Below, piece after piece: positions 25,808 to 33,442 of a stretch of DNA of 64,000 nucleotides. The notes beneath the pieces are model-generated. The model was not told the DNA's origin. It was given only the letters and a program-made list of their open reading frames with translations, and did no database searches. Each line of letters opens with the position of its first letter. Positions within the stretch are counted from its first letter, which is position 1. The translations under genes and the position numbers were made by a program. The stretch lies in assembly GCF_017948485.1 (NCBI RefSeq), contig NZ_JAFFSX010000019.1, positions 62,001-126,000 on the forward strand. Reading direction: 5' to 3'. This stretch comes from Streptomyces sp. GESEQ-35. GTDB taxonomy: Bacteria > Actinomycetota > Actinomycetes > Streptomycetales > Streptomycetaceae.

Positions 25808-25911
25808 GCGGTCACCTCCAGCGACGTGACGATTCCGTCGCTCAGCCGCACCTCGCGGTCCGCGGAGGTCGGAGTCCGGGTGCTGTCGGTGGTCGGCAGG
25901 TGGGATCTCAT
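25804..25911 (-). CDS. 35-residue mini-ORF carrying a copy of the ATPase C terminus
   Basis: This short frame fills the gap between ATPase and permease exactly: its ATG overlaps the ATPase stop (ATGA) and its TGA overlaps the permease GTG (GTGA). Residues 17-35, ADREVRLSDGIVTSLEVTA, copy the last 19 residues of the ATPase (ADREVRLSDGTVTPLEVTA), with three of the seven base differences silent. Residues 1-16 are Thr/Ser/Pro-rich and unrelated. It may be the tail of a lost second ATPase gene retained for translational coupling, or a made peptide. That it is translated is inferred from the overlaps only. Confidence 0.55.
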   Translation of the reverse strand: MRSHLPTTDSTRTPTSADREVRLSDGIVTSLEVTA

Positions 25912-26594
25912 GCGGTCACCTCCAGTGGTGTCACGGTCCCGTCGCTCAGCCGCACCTCGCGGTCCGCGTATGCCGCCACCTGCGCGTCGTGCGTGATCAG
26001 CAGCACCGCCGTGCCCGCCTCGCGGGCGGTGTGCACCAGGGCCGTCATCACCTGCTCGCTCGCCAGGGAGTCCAGTGCGCCGGTCGGCTCGTCCGCGAAG
26101 ACCACCTTCGGGCCGGTGACGAGCGCCCGGGCCAGGGCGGCCCGCTGTGCCTGGCCACCGCTCAGCTCACCCGGCCGTTGCGCCTCCTGCCCGCGCACGC
26201 CGAACCGCTCCAGCCACTCACCGGCCCGCTCCTGCGCCTCTCCCCGTGTGCTCCCGGCCAGCATCAGCGGCAGGGCCACATTGTCGAGTGCGGTCAGCTC
26301 CGGGATGAGCTGCCCGAACTGGAAGACCACGCCGAAGTCGGTACGGCGCAGCTCGCTCAGCCTCTTCTCGGGCAGCGTGTCCAGCCGCGCCCCGTCGTAC
26401 GTCACCGTGCCCTCGTCCGGGCGGACCAGCCCCGCCAGACAGTGCAGCAGCGTCGACTTCCCGCTGCCGCTGGCGCCGGTCACGGCGAGGATCTCGCCGG
26501 CGTGCAGCTCGGCCGAGGCGCCGCGCAGGGCCTCGGTCCTGCCGTGCGCCTTGGTGAGGTCACGGGCCGCCAGGAGCGGCACTGGGTTGGTCAT
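25908..26594 (-). CDS. ABC transporter ATP-binding protein (LolD/MacB type)
   Basis: A 228-residue ATPase. GASGSGKSTL is Walker A, QFGQLIPELTALDNVALPL contains the Q loop, ELSGGQAQRAALARAL is the signature, VVFADEPTGALD is Walker B and LLITHDAQVAAY carries the switch His. The 'DEPTGALD' form and size place it with LolD/MacB-type exporters that pair with FtsX-like permeases. The ATG overlaps the PadR stop (ATGA); the longer frame upstream is PadR shadow. The operon order PadR-ATPase-permease indicates local control by PadR. Confidence 0.93.
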   Translation of the reverse strand: MTNPVPLLAARDLTKAHGRTEALRGASAELHAGEILAVTGASGSGKSTLLHCLAGLVRPDEGTVTYDGARLDTLPEKRLSELRRTDFGVVFQFGQLIPELTALDNVALPLMLAGSTRGEAQERAGEWLERFGVRGQEAQRPGELSGGQAQRAALARALVTGPKVVFADEPTGALDSLASEQVMTALVHTAREAGTAVLLITHDAQVAAYADREVRLSDGTVTPLEVTA

Positions 26595-27124
26595 GCTGCG
26601 TCGACCTCCGCGGTCAGGGTGGTGAGCCGGGCCGCCGTCGTGGTCATCCAACGGAGGTCGGCGTCAAGGTGGTTAAGGGCGTAGTCGGCCGAGAGCACGG
26701 TCGCGAGATCGGCGCCCGGGGCGGTTTTCACCGCCGTGAGCTCACGCATCCGCTCCATGTGCGCGGCGCGTTGCGCCCGCAGATAGGCCTCCGGGTCGCC
26801 GCCGGACAGGATCGCGACCACGACCTTGGCGAAGATCTCGTTCGTCACGAAGGGCGCGGGCGGCGCGATCTCGCCCGCCCACTTGGCGAGTTCGCGCGCA
26901 CCGCCGTCCGTCGAGCGGTACATCGTGCGCTCCGGACCGCCGTCCGAGTCGGTGCCCTCGACCTCGGCGAGGCCGTCGCGGACCAGGCGCTGGAGGGTCG
27001 TATAGACCTGCCCGTAGGCCAGCGGACGGGCCTGCGGAAAACGTTCGTCGTGGCGTCGCTTGAGGTCGTAGCCATGGCTCGGCCCCCCTGCGAGCAGCCC
27101 CAGGAGGAGGTGGCGGGTGCTCAT
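26591..27124 (-). CDS. PadR-family transcriptional regulator
   Basis: A 177-residue PadR protein. The winged helix is formed by LLLGLLAGGPSHGYDLKRR, AYGQVYTTLQRLVRDGLAE and ERTMYRSTDGG (residues ~6-75); the C-terminal helical domain (~85-177) serves dimerisation. PadR regulators often repress adjacent ABC exporters and respond to their substrate. There is no ribosome-binding site before the ATG, and a -10-like CATACT sits seven bases upstream, suggesting a leaderless mRNA with a palindrome in its promoter. Confidence 0.92.
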   Translation of the reverse strand: MSTRHLLLGLLAGGPSHGYDLKRRHDERFPQARPLAYGQVYTTLQRLVRDGLAEVEGTDSDGGPERTMYRSTDGGARELAKWAGEIAPPAPFVTNEIFAKVVVAILSGGDPEAYLRAQRAAHMERMRELTAVKTAPGADLATVLSADYALNHLDADLRWMTTTAARLTTLTAEVDAA

Positions 27125-27131
27125 GGCGACC

Positions 27132-27165
27132 AGTATGCACTTGCTACATGTACTGAGTGAATAGT
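27132..27165 (-). promoter_or_regulatory. leaderless padR promoter with palindromic operator
   Basis: On the minus strand TTCACT (-35) and CATACT (-10, 27132-27137) are 18 bp apart, and CATACT ends seven bases before the ATG. The spacer holds a palindrome at 27138-27159: CACT-N3-TACATGTA-N3-AGTG. PadR proteins bind comparable ATGT/ACAT palindromes, so autorepression is likely. Confidence 0.55.
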
Positions 27166-27276
27166 TCCCTCTGGATTTGCGGGTAGAAGTTCAAGGGCCG
27201 GGGCGGGCGGTGTGTGACTAGGCGCACGTCGTCCGGCCGGAGACGTCTGGTCCGGCGCCCACTGGGTAGGGCTGCG

Positions 27277-27327
27277 GTTACCCGTACGAAGCCGTTACAC
27301 GTACTGAGCCGTTACCCGTACGAAGCC
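27277..27327 (+). repeat. three 17-bp tandem repeats upstream of the malQ operon
   Basis: GTTACCCGTACGAAGCC (27277), GTTACACGTACTGAGCC (27294) and GTTACCCGTACGAAGCC (27311) follow without gaps. The array ends 30 bases before the GTG of the small gene preceding malQ, so it lies in the promoter or leader of that transcript. Confidence 0.8.
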
Positions 27328-27357
27328 GCACTCGCCGTACTCGACAAGGAGGCCCTC

Positions 27358-27633
27358 GTGGCCGCATCGGCACACCTTCTGCTCTCGGCCCTCTCCAAAC
27401 AGGAGGCGGACCAGTCCGCCGCACCCGATCTCCACAGCTGCGTCTTCAGCGCGGAGAGCGCCTGCGCCGAGGCTCCGCTGACCAGCGAACCCCCGCTGCC
27501 GGACGCGGAACCCCTCACCAGCGAGCCGCCGCTCGCCGACGCCGCCCCGCTGACCAGCGAGTCCGACGCCTACGCGGACATGCCGACCGGCGAGCTCGAC
27601 GCCTACCCGGACCTTTTCCGCCCGGAGCGGTAG
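27358..27633 (+). CDS. small repeat-containing protein coupled to malQ
   Basis: A 91-residue protein starting at GTG 27358 after an AAGGAGG site, ending directly before the malQ ATG. It has a short helical N terminus (SAHLLLSALSKQEADQ), two Cys in DLHSCVFSAESACAE, and then an acidic Pro-rich repeat: APLTSEPPLPDA, EPLTSEPPLADA, APLTSESDAYAD. I do not recognise the family. The repeated LTSE unit and Cys pair recall leader/core peptides of modified peptides, but no modification enzyme is nearby, so that idea has no support here. Coupled translation with malQ suggests a regulatory or accessory role. Confidence 0.6.
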   Translation: MAASAHLLLSALSKQEADQSAAPDLHSCVFSAESACAEAPLTSEPPLPDAEPLTSEPPLADAAPLTSESDAYADMPTGELDAYPDLFRPER

Positions 27634-29727
27634 ATGACGGCACCCCGGTCGGCCGCGCCCCCTGACGAGGACCTCTCCCGGCTCGCCGAGCTGCACGGCG
27701 TCGCCATGTCCTACAGCCCGTCGCCCGACCGTACGGTCGCCGCCTCGGCCGTCGCACTCAGCCGGGCGCTGGCCGCGCTCGGCGTCGACACGAGCACCCC
27801 CGGGGACGTCCGTGCCGCGCTCGCCGCCCGGGAAAGCGAGCTGAGCGAACGGCTGCTGCCGCCGACGGTGGTCTGCTGGATCGGCGGTACGTCCGCCGCC
27901 CTCGCCGCGCTCCCGGAGGGCACCCGGCTGCGCATCGAGACCGAACAGGGCGAGACCCGCGCCGCCGCCGAGCAACTCCCGCCCGGAGTCCACCGGTTGA
28001 CCGCGACCGCCCCCGACGGCCGCACCGCCCGCGCCCACCTGATCGTCGCCCCGCCCCGGCTGCCCGCGCCGCCCGGACGCTCGTACGGCCTTCTCGTCCA
28101 GCTCTACTCCCTGCTCTCCCGGCGCTCCTGGGGCATGGGCGACCTCGGTGACCTCGCCGAGCTGGCCGCCTGGGCCGGGCGGGCGCTCGGCGCCGGATTC
28201 GTGCAGGTCAACCCGTTGCACGCGGCCGTGCCCGGTGCGCCCACCGACCCGTCTCCCTACCGGCCCTCCTCGCGCCGCTTCCCCGACCCGGTGCATCTGC
28301 ACGTCGAGGACATCCCCGAGTTCGGGTACGTCGACGGGCGCGAGCGGGTGCGGGGGCTGCTGGAGCGGGCGGCGCGACTGCGTGAATCGGTGCTGGAGAA
28401 GGGGGAGTTGATCGACCGGGACGCGGTGTGGGAGCTGAAGCGGGAGGCGCTGGAGCTGGTACGGGAGGTGCCGCTGGGGCCGGGGCGCCGGGCCGCGTAC
28501 GTCGACTTCCTCGCCGACCAGGGCGAGGCCCTGGAGGACCACGCCACCTGGTACGCGCTGGCCGAGGTGCACGGTTCGGACTGGCACAACTGGCCGACCG
28601 GTCTGCGCGACCCGCGCTCGGCGGAAACCGCCCGCGCCCGGCGCGAGTTGATGGACCGTGTCGACTTCCACTCCCGTCTCGCCTGGCTCACCGACGCCCA
28701 GCTCACCGCCGCCCAGCGCGCCGCGCGCGAGGCAGGCATGCCGCTCGGGATCGTGCACGATCTGGCGGTCGGGGTGCACCCCGGGGGCGCGGACACCTGG
28801 GCGCAGCAGCGGTACTTCGCGGCCGGGATGTCGGTCGGCGCACCGCCGGACGCCTTCAACGCCCGGGGCCAGGACTGGGGGTTGCCGCCCTGGCGACCGG
28901 ACCGGCTGGCCGAGTCCGGCTACGCCCCGTTCCGCATGGTGCTGAAGGCCCTGTTCCGCTACGCCGGCGCCCTGCGCATCGACCACGTCATGGGCCTGTT
29001 CCGGCTGTGGTGGGTCCCGGAAGGGCTGCCGCCCACCGAGGGGACATACGTCCGCTACGACGCCGAGGCCATGCTCGCCGTCCTCGTGCTGGAGGCCTCC
29101 CGCGCCGGGGCCGTGGTGATCGGCGAGGATCTGGGCACCGTGGAACCCGGGGTCCGCGAGACGCTGCGCGAGCGCGGGGTGCTCGGCACGTCGGTCCTGT
29201 GGTTCGAACGGGACTGGGAGGGCGACGGCCGCCCGCTGCCCCCCGAGCACTGGCGCGCCGACTGCCTCGCCACCGCCACCACCCACGACCTGCCCTCCAC
29301 CGCCGCCCGTCTCACCGGCGAACACGTCGAACTCCGCGACAGCCTCGGCCTGTTGACCCGCCCCCTGGAGGAGGAACGGGCGGAGGCGGCCGCCGACACC
29401 GGGGAGTGGCTGACCCTGCTGGCCCGGCTGGGTCTCTTGCAGGGGACCAGCGGAGGCATCGGCACGTCCTCCGAGGAGGCCGAGGTCCAGGCCCTCCACC
29501 GCTATCTGCTCCGCACCCCGGCCCGCATGATCGGCGTCTGGCTGCCGGACGGGGTGGGCGACCGCCGCCCGCAGAACCTGCCGGGTACGTGGGACCAGTA
29601 CCCGAACTGGCGGCTTCCCGTGGCGGATGCGGAGGGGAAGCCGGTGACGCTGGAGGAGGTGGCGGGGTCGGCGAGACTGCATGCGCTCGTCGAGGTGCTG
29701 CGGGCGTCGGGTGCGCGGCACTCGTGA
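27634..29727 (+). CDS. malQ: 4-alpha-glucanotransferase (amylomaltase, GH77)
   Basis: A 697-residue enzyme with the ~200-residue N-terminal extension usual in actinobacteria. GH77 landmarks: YGLLVQLYSLLSRRSWGMGD near residue 150, ALRIDHVMGLFRLWW with the catalytic nucleophile Asp (~449), VIGEDLGTV with the acid/base Glu (~499), and ATTHDLPSTA with the third Asp (~550). It transfers maltooligosaccharide units between alpha-1,4-glucans and works in maltodextrin and glycogen metabolism. It is immediately preceded by the small repeat protein and followed by an independent membrane-protein gene. Confidence 0.96.
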   Translation: MTAPRSAAPPDEDLSRLAELHGVAMSYSPSPDRTVAASAVALSRALAALGVDTSTPGDVRAALAARESELSERLLPPTVVCWIGGTSAALAALPEGTRLRIETEQGETRAAAEQLPPGVHRLTATAPDGRTARAHLIVAPPRLPAPPGRSYGLLVQLYSLLSRRSWGMGDLGDLAELAAWAGRALGAGFVQVNPLHAAVPGAPTDPSPYRPSSRRFPDPVHLHVEDIPEFGYVDGRERVRGLLERAARLRESVLEKGELIDRDAVWELKREALELVREVPLGPGRRAAYVDFLADQGEALEDHATWYALAEVHGSDWHNWPTGLRDPRSAETARARRELMDRVDFHSRLAWLTDAQLTAAQRAAREAGMPLGIVHDLAVGVHPGGADTWAQQRYFAAGMSVGAPPDAFNARGQDWGLPPWRPDRLAESGYAPFRMVLKALFRYAGALRIDHVMGLFRLWWVPEGLPPTEGTYVRYDAEAMLAVLVLEASRAGAVVIGEDLGTVEPGVRETLRERGVLGTSVLWFERDWEGDGRPLPPEHWRADCLATATTHDLPSTAARLTGEHVELRDSLGLLTRPLEEERAEAAADTGEWLTLLARLGLLQGTSGGIGTSSEEAEVQALHRYLLRTPARMIGVWLPDGVGDRRPQNLPGTWDQYPNWRLPVADAEGKPVTLEEVAGSARLHALVEVLRASGARHS

Positions 29728-29815
29728 GCGCCGTGGCCACTCGCTTCCGACCCCGGCGCACCTCTTACGGCACCCCGAACGCGCGTCCCCACCCGGCGTT
29801 GGATACTTTGTCCCC

Positions 29816-30091
29816 GTGGACAAGAAGAACGCCCTGCGCGCCGGCGCCCTGGCTGCCGGTACGACGCTGATGATGCTGCTCATGACGTCTCCCGCGCTCG
29901 CGCTCACCCGCGACGACGGTGACGACCCCGGCACGGGCCTGAGCGTCATCGAGACGCTGGGTCTGTTCGTCGCGGCCCCGCTCGCCCTGTTCGCGGTCAT
30001 CGCCGGTCTGGTGATGGTCCTGGACAAGTCGCACGTGGCGCACCGGGTGACCATCCCCAAGACCAAGGCCAAGACCGGCTCGAAGGCCTGA
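29816..30091 (+). CDS. small membrane protein
   Basis: A 91-residue protein starting at GTG 29816. A signal-like hydrophobic segment (ALAAGTTLMMLLMTSPALA, residues ~10-28, with an ALA cleavage-type end) is followed by an acidic linker (RDDGDDPGTG), a second membrane span (LGLFVAAPLALFAVIAGLVMV) and a Lys-rich cytosolic tail (KTKAKTGSK). No ribosome-binding site is seen, while TACTTT lies about eight bases before the start, so the transcript may be leaderless. Family unknown to me, though such proteins are common in Streptomyces. Confidence 0.8.
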   Translation: MDKKNALRAGALAAGTTLMMLLMTSPALALTRDDGDDPGTGLSVIETLGLFVAAPLALFAVIAGLVMVLDKSHVAHRVTIPKTKAKTGSKA

Positions 30092-30111
30092 CCGGGCCCC
30101 GCACGCTCTGT

Positions 30112-30157
30112 CAAGGGCGCCGACCCCGCCGTACGTACGGCGGGGTCGGCGCCCTTG
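30112..30157. terminator. 46-bp perfect palindrome, bidirectional terminator
   Basis: The left arm starts CAAGGGCGCCGACCCC and the centre is GTAC/GTAC; both 23-base arms are perfectly complementary with no unpaired loop. It stands between the convergent small-membrane-protein and TetR genes and ends in TT-rich sequence on both sides, so it should stop transcription from both directions. Confidence 0.9.
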
Positions 30158-30187
30158 CTGTGTTCCGCGGGATTCCGGCGTACGGCG

Positions 30188-30787
30188 TCACGGACTCGGC
30201 GCCGTCAGATACCTCTGCACCGTCGGCCCCAGCCACGCCACGATCTCCCCGCGGCTGAGGGCGACCGCCGGCGGGAACTTCAGGACGTACCGGGTCAGCG
30301 CCAGCCCGAGCATCTGCGTCGCCACGAGCGCGGCCCGCGCCGGGATCTGCTCGGGGTCGGGACACACGTGCCGGGCGACCGGCAGCAACTGGTCCCGGAA
30401 GATGCCCTGCATCCGCTCGGCCCCCGCCTGATTGGTGGTGCCGACCCGGAGCAGGGCCGTGAGCACCTCGTTCTCCTCCCACATGGTGAGGAAATGCCTC
30501 ACCATGATCTCTCCGACGTCGTGCCGGGGCAGCGCGGCGAGGTCCGGCAGCTGGAGATCGACGGAGACCACCGCCGCGAACAGGCCTTCTTTGTTGCCGA
30601 AGTAGCGCATCACCATCGATGGATCGATGCTCGCGTCCTTGGCGATGGCGCGGATGGTGGCCCGCTCGTATCCGTCGGTCGCGAAGCGCTCACGGGCGGC
30701 GGCGAGGATCGCGGTGCGGGTGGCGTCGGAGCGGCGGTGCGGGGTGCCGGTTCCGGAATCTGGGCTGCCGCTGCTGCTGGCTTTCAT
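30188..30787 (-). CDS. TetR-family transcriptional regulator
   Basis: A 199-residue regulator. The HTH spans residues ~18-62: TRTAILAAARERFATDGYER, then TIRAIAKDASIDPSMVMRYFG with the recognition helix. The C-terminal domain is of the 'TetR C-terminal tyrosine-rich' type found beside oxygenases. ATG 30787 has no ribosome-binding site; TACATT ends seven bases upstream and TTGTTG stands 17 bp further, so a leaderless transcript is likely. The gene diverges from an FAD monooxygenase across an array of repeated operator-like units and most likely represses both genes. Confidence 0.92.
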   Translation of the reverse strand: MKASSSGSPDSGTGTPHRRSDATRTAILAAARERFATDGYERATIRAIAKDASIDPSMVMRYFGNKEGLFAAVVSVDLQLPDLAALPRHDVGEIMVRHFLTMWEENEVLTALLRVGTTNQAGAERMQGIFRDQLLPVARHVCPDPEQIPARAALVATQMLGLALTRYVLKFPPAVALSRGEIVAWLGPTVQRYLTAPSP

Positions 30788-30900
30788 GCCAACGAATGTA
30801 GGCCAACATGCGTAGGCCAACAAGTGTTGACAGTGTTCAGGGCTCGCTCTACGTTGGTCAACGAGCGTTGGTCAACAGTTGTTGGCAAACAAGCGTTGGC
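30788..30900. promoter_or_regulatory. 14-bp-period operator array between tetR and monooxygenase
   Basis: Three units read rightward (GCCAACGAATGTAG 30788, GCCAACATGCGTAG 30802, GCCAACAAGTGTTG 30816) and three read leftward (30859, 30873 and 30887, ending GTTGGT or GTTGGC), plus a half unit ending at 30858. Each is an imperfect CCAAC...GTTG palindrome. The rightward promoter (TTGACA 30827-30832, 17 bp, TACGTT 30850-30855) lies between the two sets and overlaps unit three. Confidence 0.8.
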
Positions 30901-30915
30901 ACTCAGGAGGCCACC

Positions 30916-32379
30916 ATGAACGGCAACGACACTGGAAACGGCACCACCCCCGCCCCCTCCGTCATCGTCGTCGGCTCCGGCCCCACCGGCCTGCTCCTCG
31001 CCGGTGACCTCGCCACCGCCGGCGTCTCCGTCACCCTCCTCGAAAGGCGCCCCCACAAGATCAGCAACCTCTCCCGCGCCTTCGGCGTCCACGCCCGCAC
31101 CCTGGAGCAGCTCGACGCCCGCGGTCTCGCCGACCCGCTGCTCGCCACCGGCGACACCATCACCGGCCTGCGCCTCTTCCGCCGCCTCTCGCTCGACCTG
31201 GGCACACTCCCGTCCCGCTTCCCGTTCCTGCTGATCACCCCGCAGTACGAGGTGGAGCGGCTGCTGGAGCGGCGGGCGCGCGAGGCCGGGGCCGAGTTCG
31301 TGTACGAGAGCGAGGTCGTGGGCCTGCGCCAGGACGACACCGGCGTCGACCTCGACGTACGCGACGCGGAGGGGACGGTCACCACCCACCGCGCGGCCTA
31401 CGTCGTCGGCGCGGACGGCCACCACAGCGCCGTACGCCAGGCGATCGGCCTGCCCTTCCCCGGCGTCTCCGTCATCAAGTCCCTGTTCCTGGCCGACGTC
31501 AGGCTCGCCCAGCGGCCCGAGGGTGTGCTCACCGTCAACGGTGCGGGCGACGCCTTCGCGATGATCGCCTCCTTCGGTGACGGCTGGTACCGCGTCATGG
31601 GCTGGAACCGGCGCAACGAAGTGGCCGACGACGCCCCGCTCGACCTCGACGAGATCAAGGACGTCACCCGCCGCGCCCTGGGCACCGACTACGGCATGCA
31701 TGACGCGCGCTGGCTCTCCCGTTTCCACAGCGACGAGCGCCAGGCGCCGGAGTACCGGGTCGGCCGGGTCTTCCTCGCCGGGGACGCCGCGCACGTCCAC
31801 TCCCCGGCCGGCGGCCAGGGCATGAACACCGGCCTTCAGGACGCGGCCAACCTCGGCTGGAAGCTCACCGCGGCCGTCAAGGGCTGGGCACCCGCGGGCC
31901 TCCTCGACACCTACCAGGCCGAACGCCACCCCGTCGGCAAGGCGGTGCTGCGCAGCAGCGGCGGGCTGGTCCGGCTGGCCCGCGCGCAGAGCCCCGTGCT
32001 GCGCGCCGCACGCGGCCTCGTCTCGGCCTTCCTCAACGTGGCCCGGCCCGCCCAGCGCAAGGCCCTGGCCCAGATCTCCGGCCTCGGCTTCAAGTACCCC
32101 GCCCCCGGCGGCTCCCACCGCCTCACCGGCACCCGCGTCCCCGACGTCGCCCTCAAGAGCGGCCGTCTCTACGAGGCCCTCCGCGGCGGCCGGTTCGTGC
32201 TGATCGCCCCTGAAGGTCACGGGGGCGGCGCCGGCCGCGAGGACCGGCTGGCCGTGGAGCACTGGGCAGGAGACCGCCGTACGACCGTGCTGGTGCGCCC
32301 CGATGGATACGTGGCCTGGGCGACGGACGCCGCGGACGACTCGGCGGTCGAGACCGCACTCGCCGCCCACCTGGGCTGA
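30916..32379 (+). CDS. FAD-dependent aromatic-compound monooxygenase
   Basis: A 487-residue class A flavin hydroxylase of the PheA/TfdB type. VIVVGSGPTGLLLAGDLA is the N-terminal FAD-binding GxGxxG fold, YVVGADGHHSAVRQ is the DG motif and VFLAGDAAHVHSPAGGQGMN is the GD motif contacting FAD ribose. The C-terminal ~110 residues form the thioredoxin-like domain usual in this group. It would hydroxylate a phenolic or polyketide-like substrate with NAD(P)H and O2. ATG 30916 has GGAGG at 30906. Expression is probably controlled by the divergent TetR protein and its operator array. Confidence 0.92.
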   Translation: MNGNDTGNGTTPAPSVIVVGSGPTGLLLAGDLATAGVSVTLLERRPHKISNLSRAFGVHARTLEQLDARGLADPLLATGDTITGLRLFRRLSLDLGTLPSRFPFLLITPQYEVERLLERRAREAGAEFVYESEVVGLRQDDTGVDLDVRDAEGTVTTHRAAYVVGADGHHSAVRQAIGLPFPGVSVIKSLFLADVRLAQRPEGVLTVNGAGDAFAMIASFGDGWYRVMGWNRRNEVADDAPLDLDEIKDVTRRALGTDYGMHDARWLSRFHSDERQAPEYRVGRVFLAGDAAHVHSPAGGQGMNTGLQDAANLGWKLTAAVKGWAPAGLLDTYQAERHPVGKAVLRSSGGLVRLARAQSPVLRAARGLVSAFLNVARPAQRKALAQISGLGFKYPAPGGSHRLTGTRVPDVALKSGRLYEALRGGRFVLIAPEGHGGGAGREDRLAVEHWAGDRRTTVLVRPDGYVAWATDAADDSAVETALAAHLG

Positions 32380-32468
32380 CCCGGGATCGATTGTTCAGCT
32401 TCACTGAAGAGAATCATCAAAAAGATTCGATGGACCTGACAGGTCGAGCGCTGCGACGGTGGACCCAC

Positions 32469-32495
32469 CGCGATCATCGCGATCATCGCGATCAC
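32469..32495 (+). repeat. three 9-bp tandem repeats in the EamA leader
   Basis: CGCGATCAT, CGCGATCAT and CGCGATCAC are contiguous and end nine bases before the AAAGGA ribosome-binding site. A TTCAG / CTGAA inverted repeat (32394-32408) lies further upstream. Role unknown; a regulator site or slippage-prone leader are possible. Confidence 0.7.
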
Positions 32496-32515
32496 CGACC
32501 AGCGAAAGGACCTCT

Positions 32516-33433
32516 GTGGCCGTCACAGCCGACCGGACCACCACTTCCCGTACGGCATCGAGGGCGGCCCCTGTTCTGGGGGTCGCCCTCGCCGCTCTGG
32601 CCACCCTCGTCTGGTCCGGCAGCTTCGTCACCTCCCGGGCCCTGGGCGACAGCGTGCCGCCCGTGCAGCACGCCTTCTGGCGCTGGGTGGTGGCGCTCGC
32701 GGTCGTCGCCCCCTTCGGCGCCCGGCAGGCCTGGCGGCAGCGGGAGCTGATCCTGCGCCACCGCGGCTATCTGCTCCTCGCCTCGCTCCTCGGCGTGACC
32801 GTCTACAACACGCTCGTCAACCAGGCCGGAGTGTCCACGCCCGCCGCCAACATGGGCATGATCATGGCTGCGGCGCCGGTGCTGATGGCGGTGTACGAGC
32901 GGGCGAGCGGCGTTCGGCTCGGCGCCCGCCGGGTGGCCGGCCTGCTGATCGCCTGCACGGGCGTGCTGCTGCTGGTGGGCGGAGGAGCCGGCTTCGCGGC
33001 GGGCGACCTCTGGATGATCGCCGCGGCCTTCAGCTTCGGCGCGTACAGCGCACTGCTGCGCCGTAGGCCCGCCGAACTCGGCGGCGCCGCCTTCCTGTTC
33101 ACAACGTTCCTCATCGGTACCGCCCTGCTGCTGCCCGCCCAGGGTGTGAGCCTCGCCGTGCAGGGCGGCTTCCAGCCGACGGCCGGAACCGTACTGCCCC
33201 TCCTCTACGTCGGCGTGGCCTCCTCCGCCCTCGCCTTCTTCGCCTGGAACACGGCGATCGCGCTGGTCGGCCCGACCCGCGCCGGCGTCGTCTACTACCT
33301 CCAGCCGGTCTGCGTGGCCCTGCTGTCCTGGGCGCTGCTCGACGAGGCGACCGGCCCGGCGCAGGTGCTGTGCATGGCGCTGATCCTGGGCGGGGTCGTG
33401 CTGGGCGCCGGGTCGAGTCGTACCGCCGGATAG
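32516..33433 (+). CDS. EamA/DMT-family exporter
   Basis: A 305-residue membrane protein with ten predicted spans in two EamA halves; the first is ALAALATLVWSGSFVTSRAL (residues ~20-39), and internal repeats such as MGMIMAAAPVLMA and VYYLQPVCVALLSWALL are typical of DMT metabolite exporters. GTG 32516 has AAAGGA five bases upstream, which decides against the longer frame. Substrate unknown. The LysR gene follows after nine bases and is likely its regulator. Confidence 0.9.
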   Translation: MAVTADRTTTSRTASRAAPVLGVALAALATLVWSGSFVTSRALGDSVPPVQHAFWRWVVALAVVAPFGARQAWRQRELILRHRGYLLLASLLGVTVYNTLVNQAGVSTPAANMGMIMAAAPVLMAVYERASGVRLGARRVAGLLIACTGVLLLVGGGAGFAAGDLWMIAAAFSFGAYSALLRRRPAELGGAAFLFTTFLIGTALLLPAQGVSLAVQGGFQPTAGTVLPLLYVGVASSALAFFAWNTAIALVGPTRAGVVYYLQPVCVALLSWALLDEATGPAQVLCMALILGGVVLGAGSSRTAG

Positions 33434-33442
33434 GTTGCCGCC

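Noticed and set aside
27358..27633. Small Cys-containing protein as a lanthipeptide or other RiPP precursor
   Set aside because: No LanM/LanB/C, radical SAM, YcaO or peptidase gene is nearby, and it is coupled to malQ.
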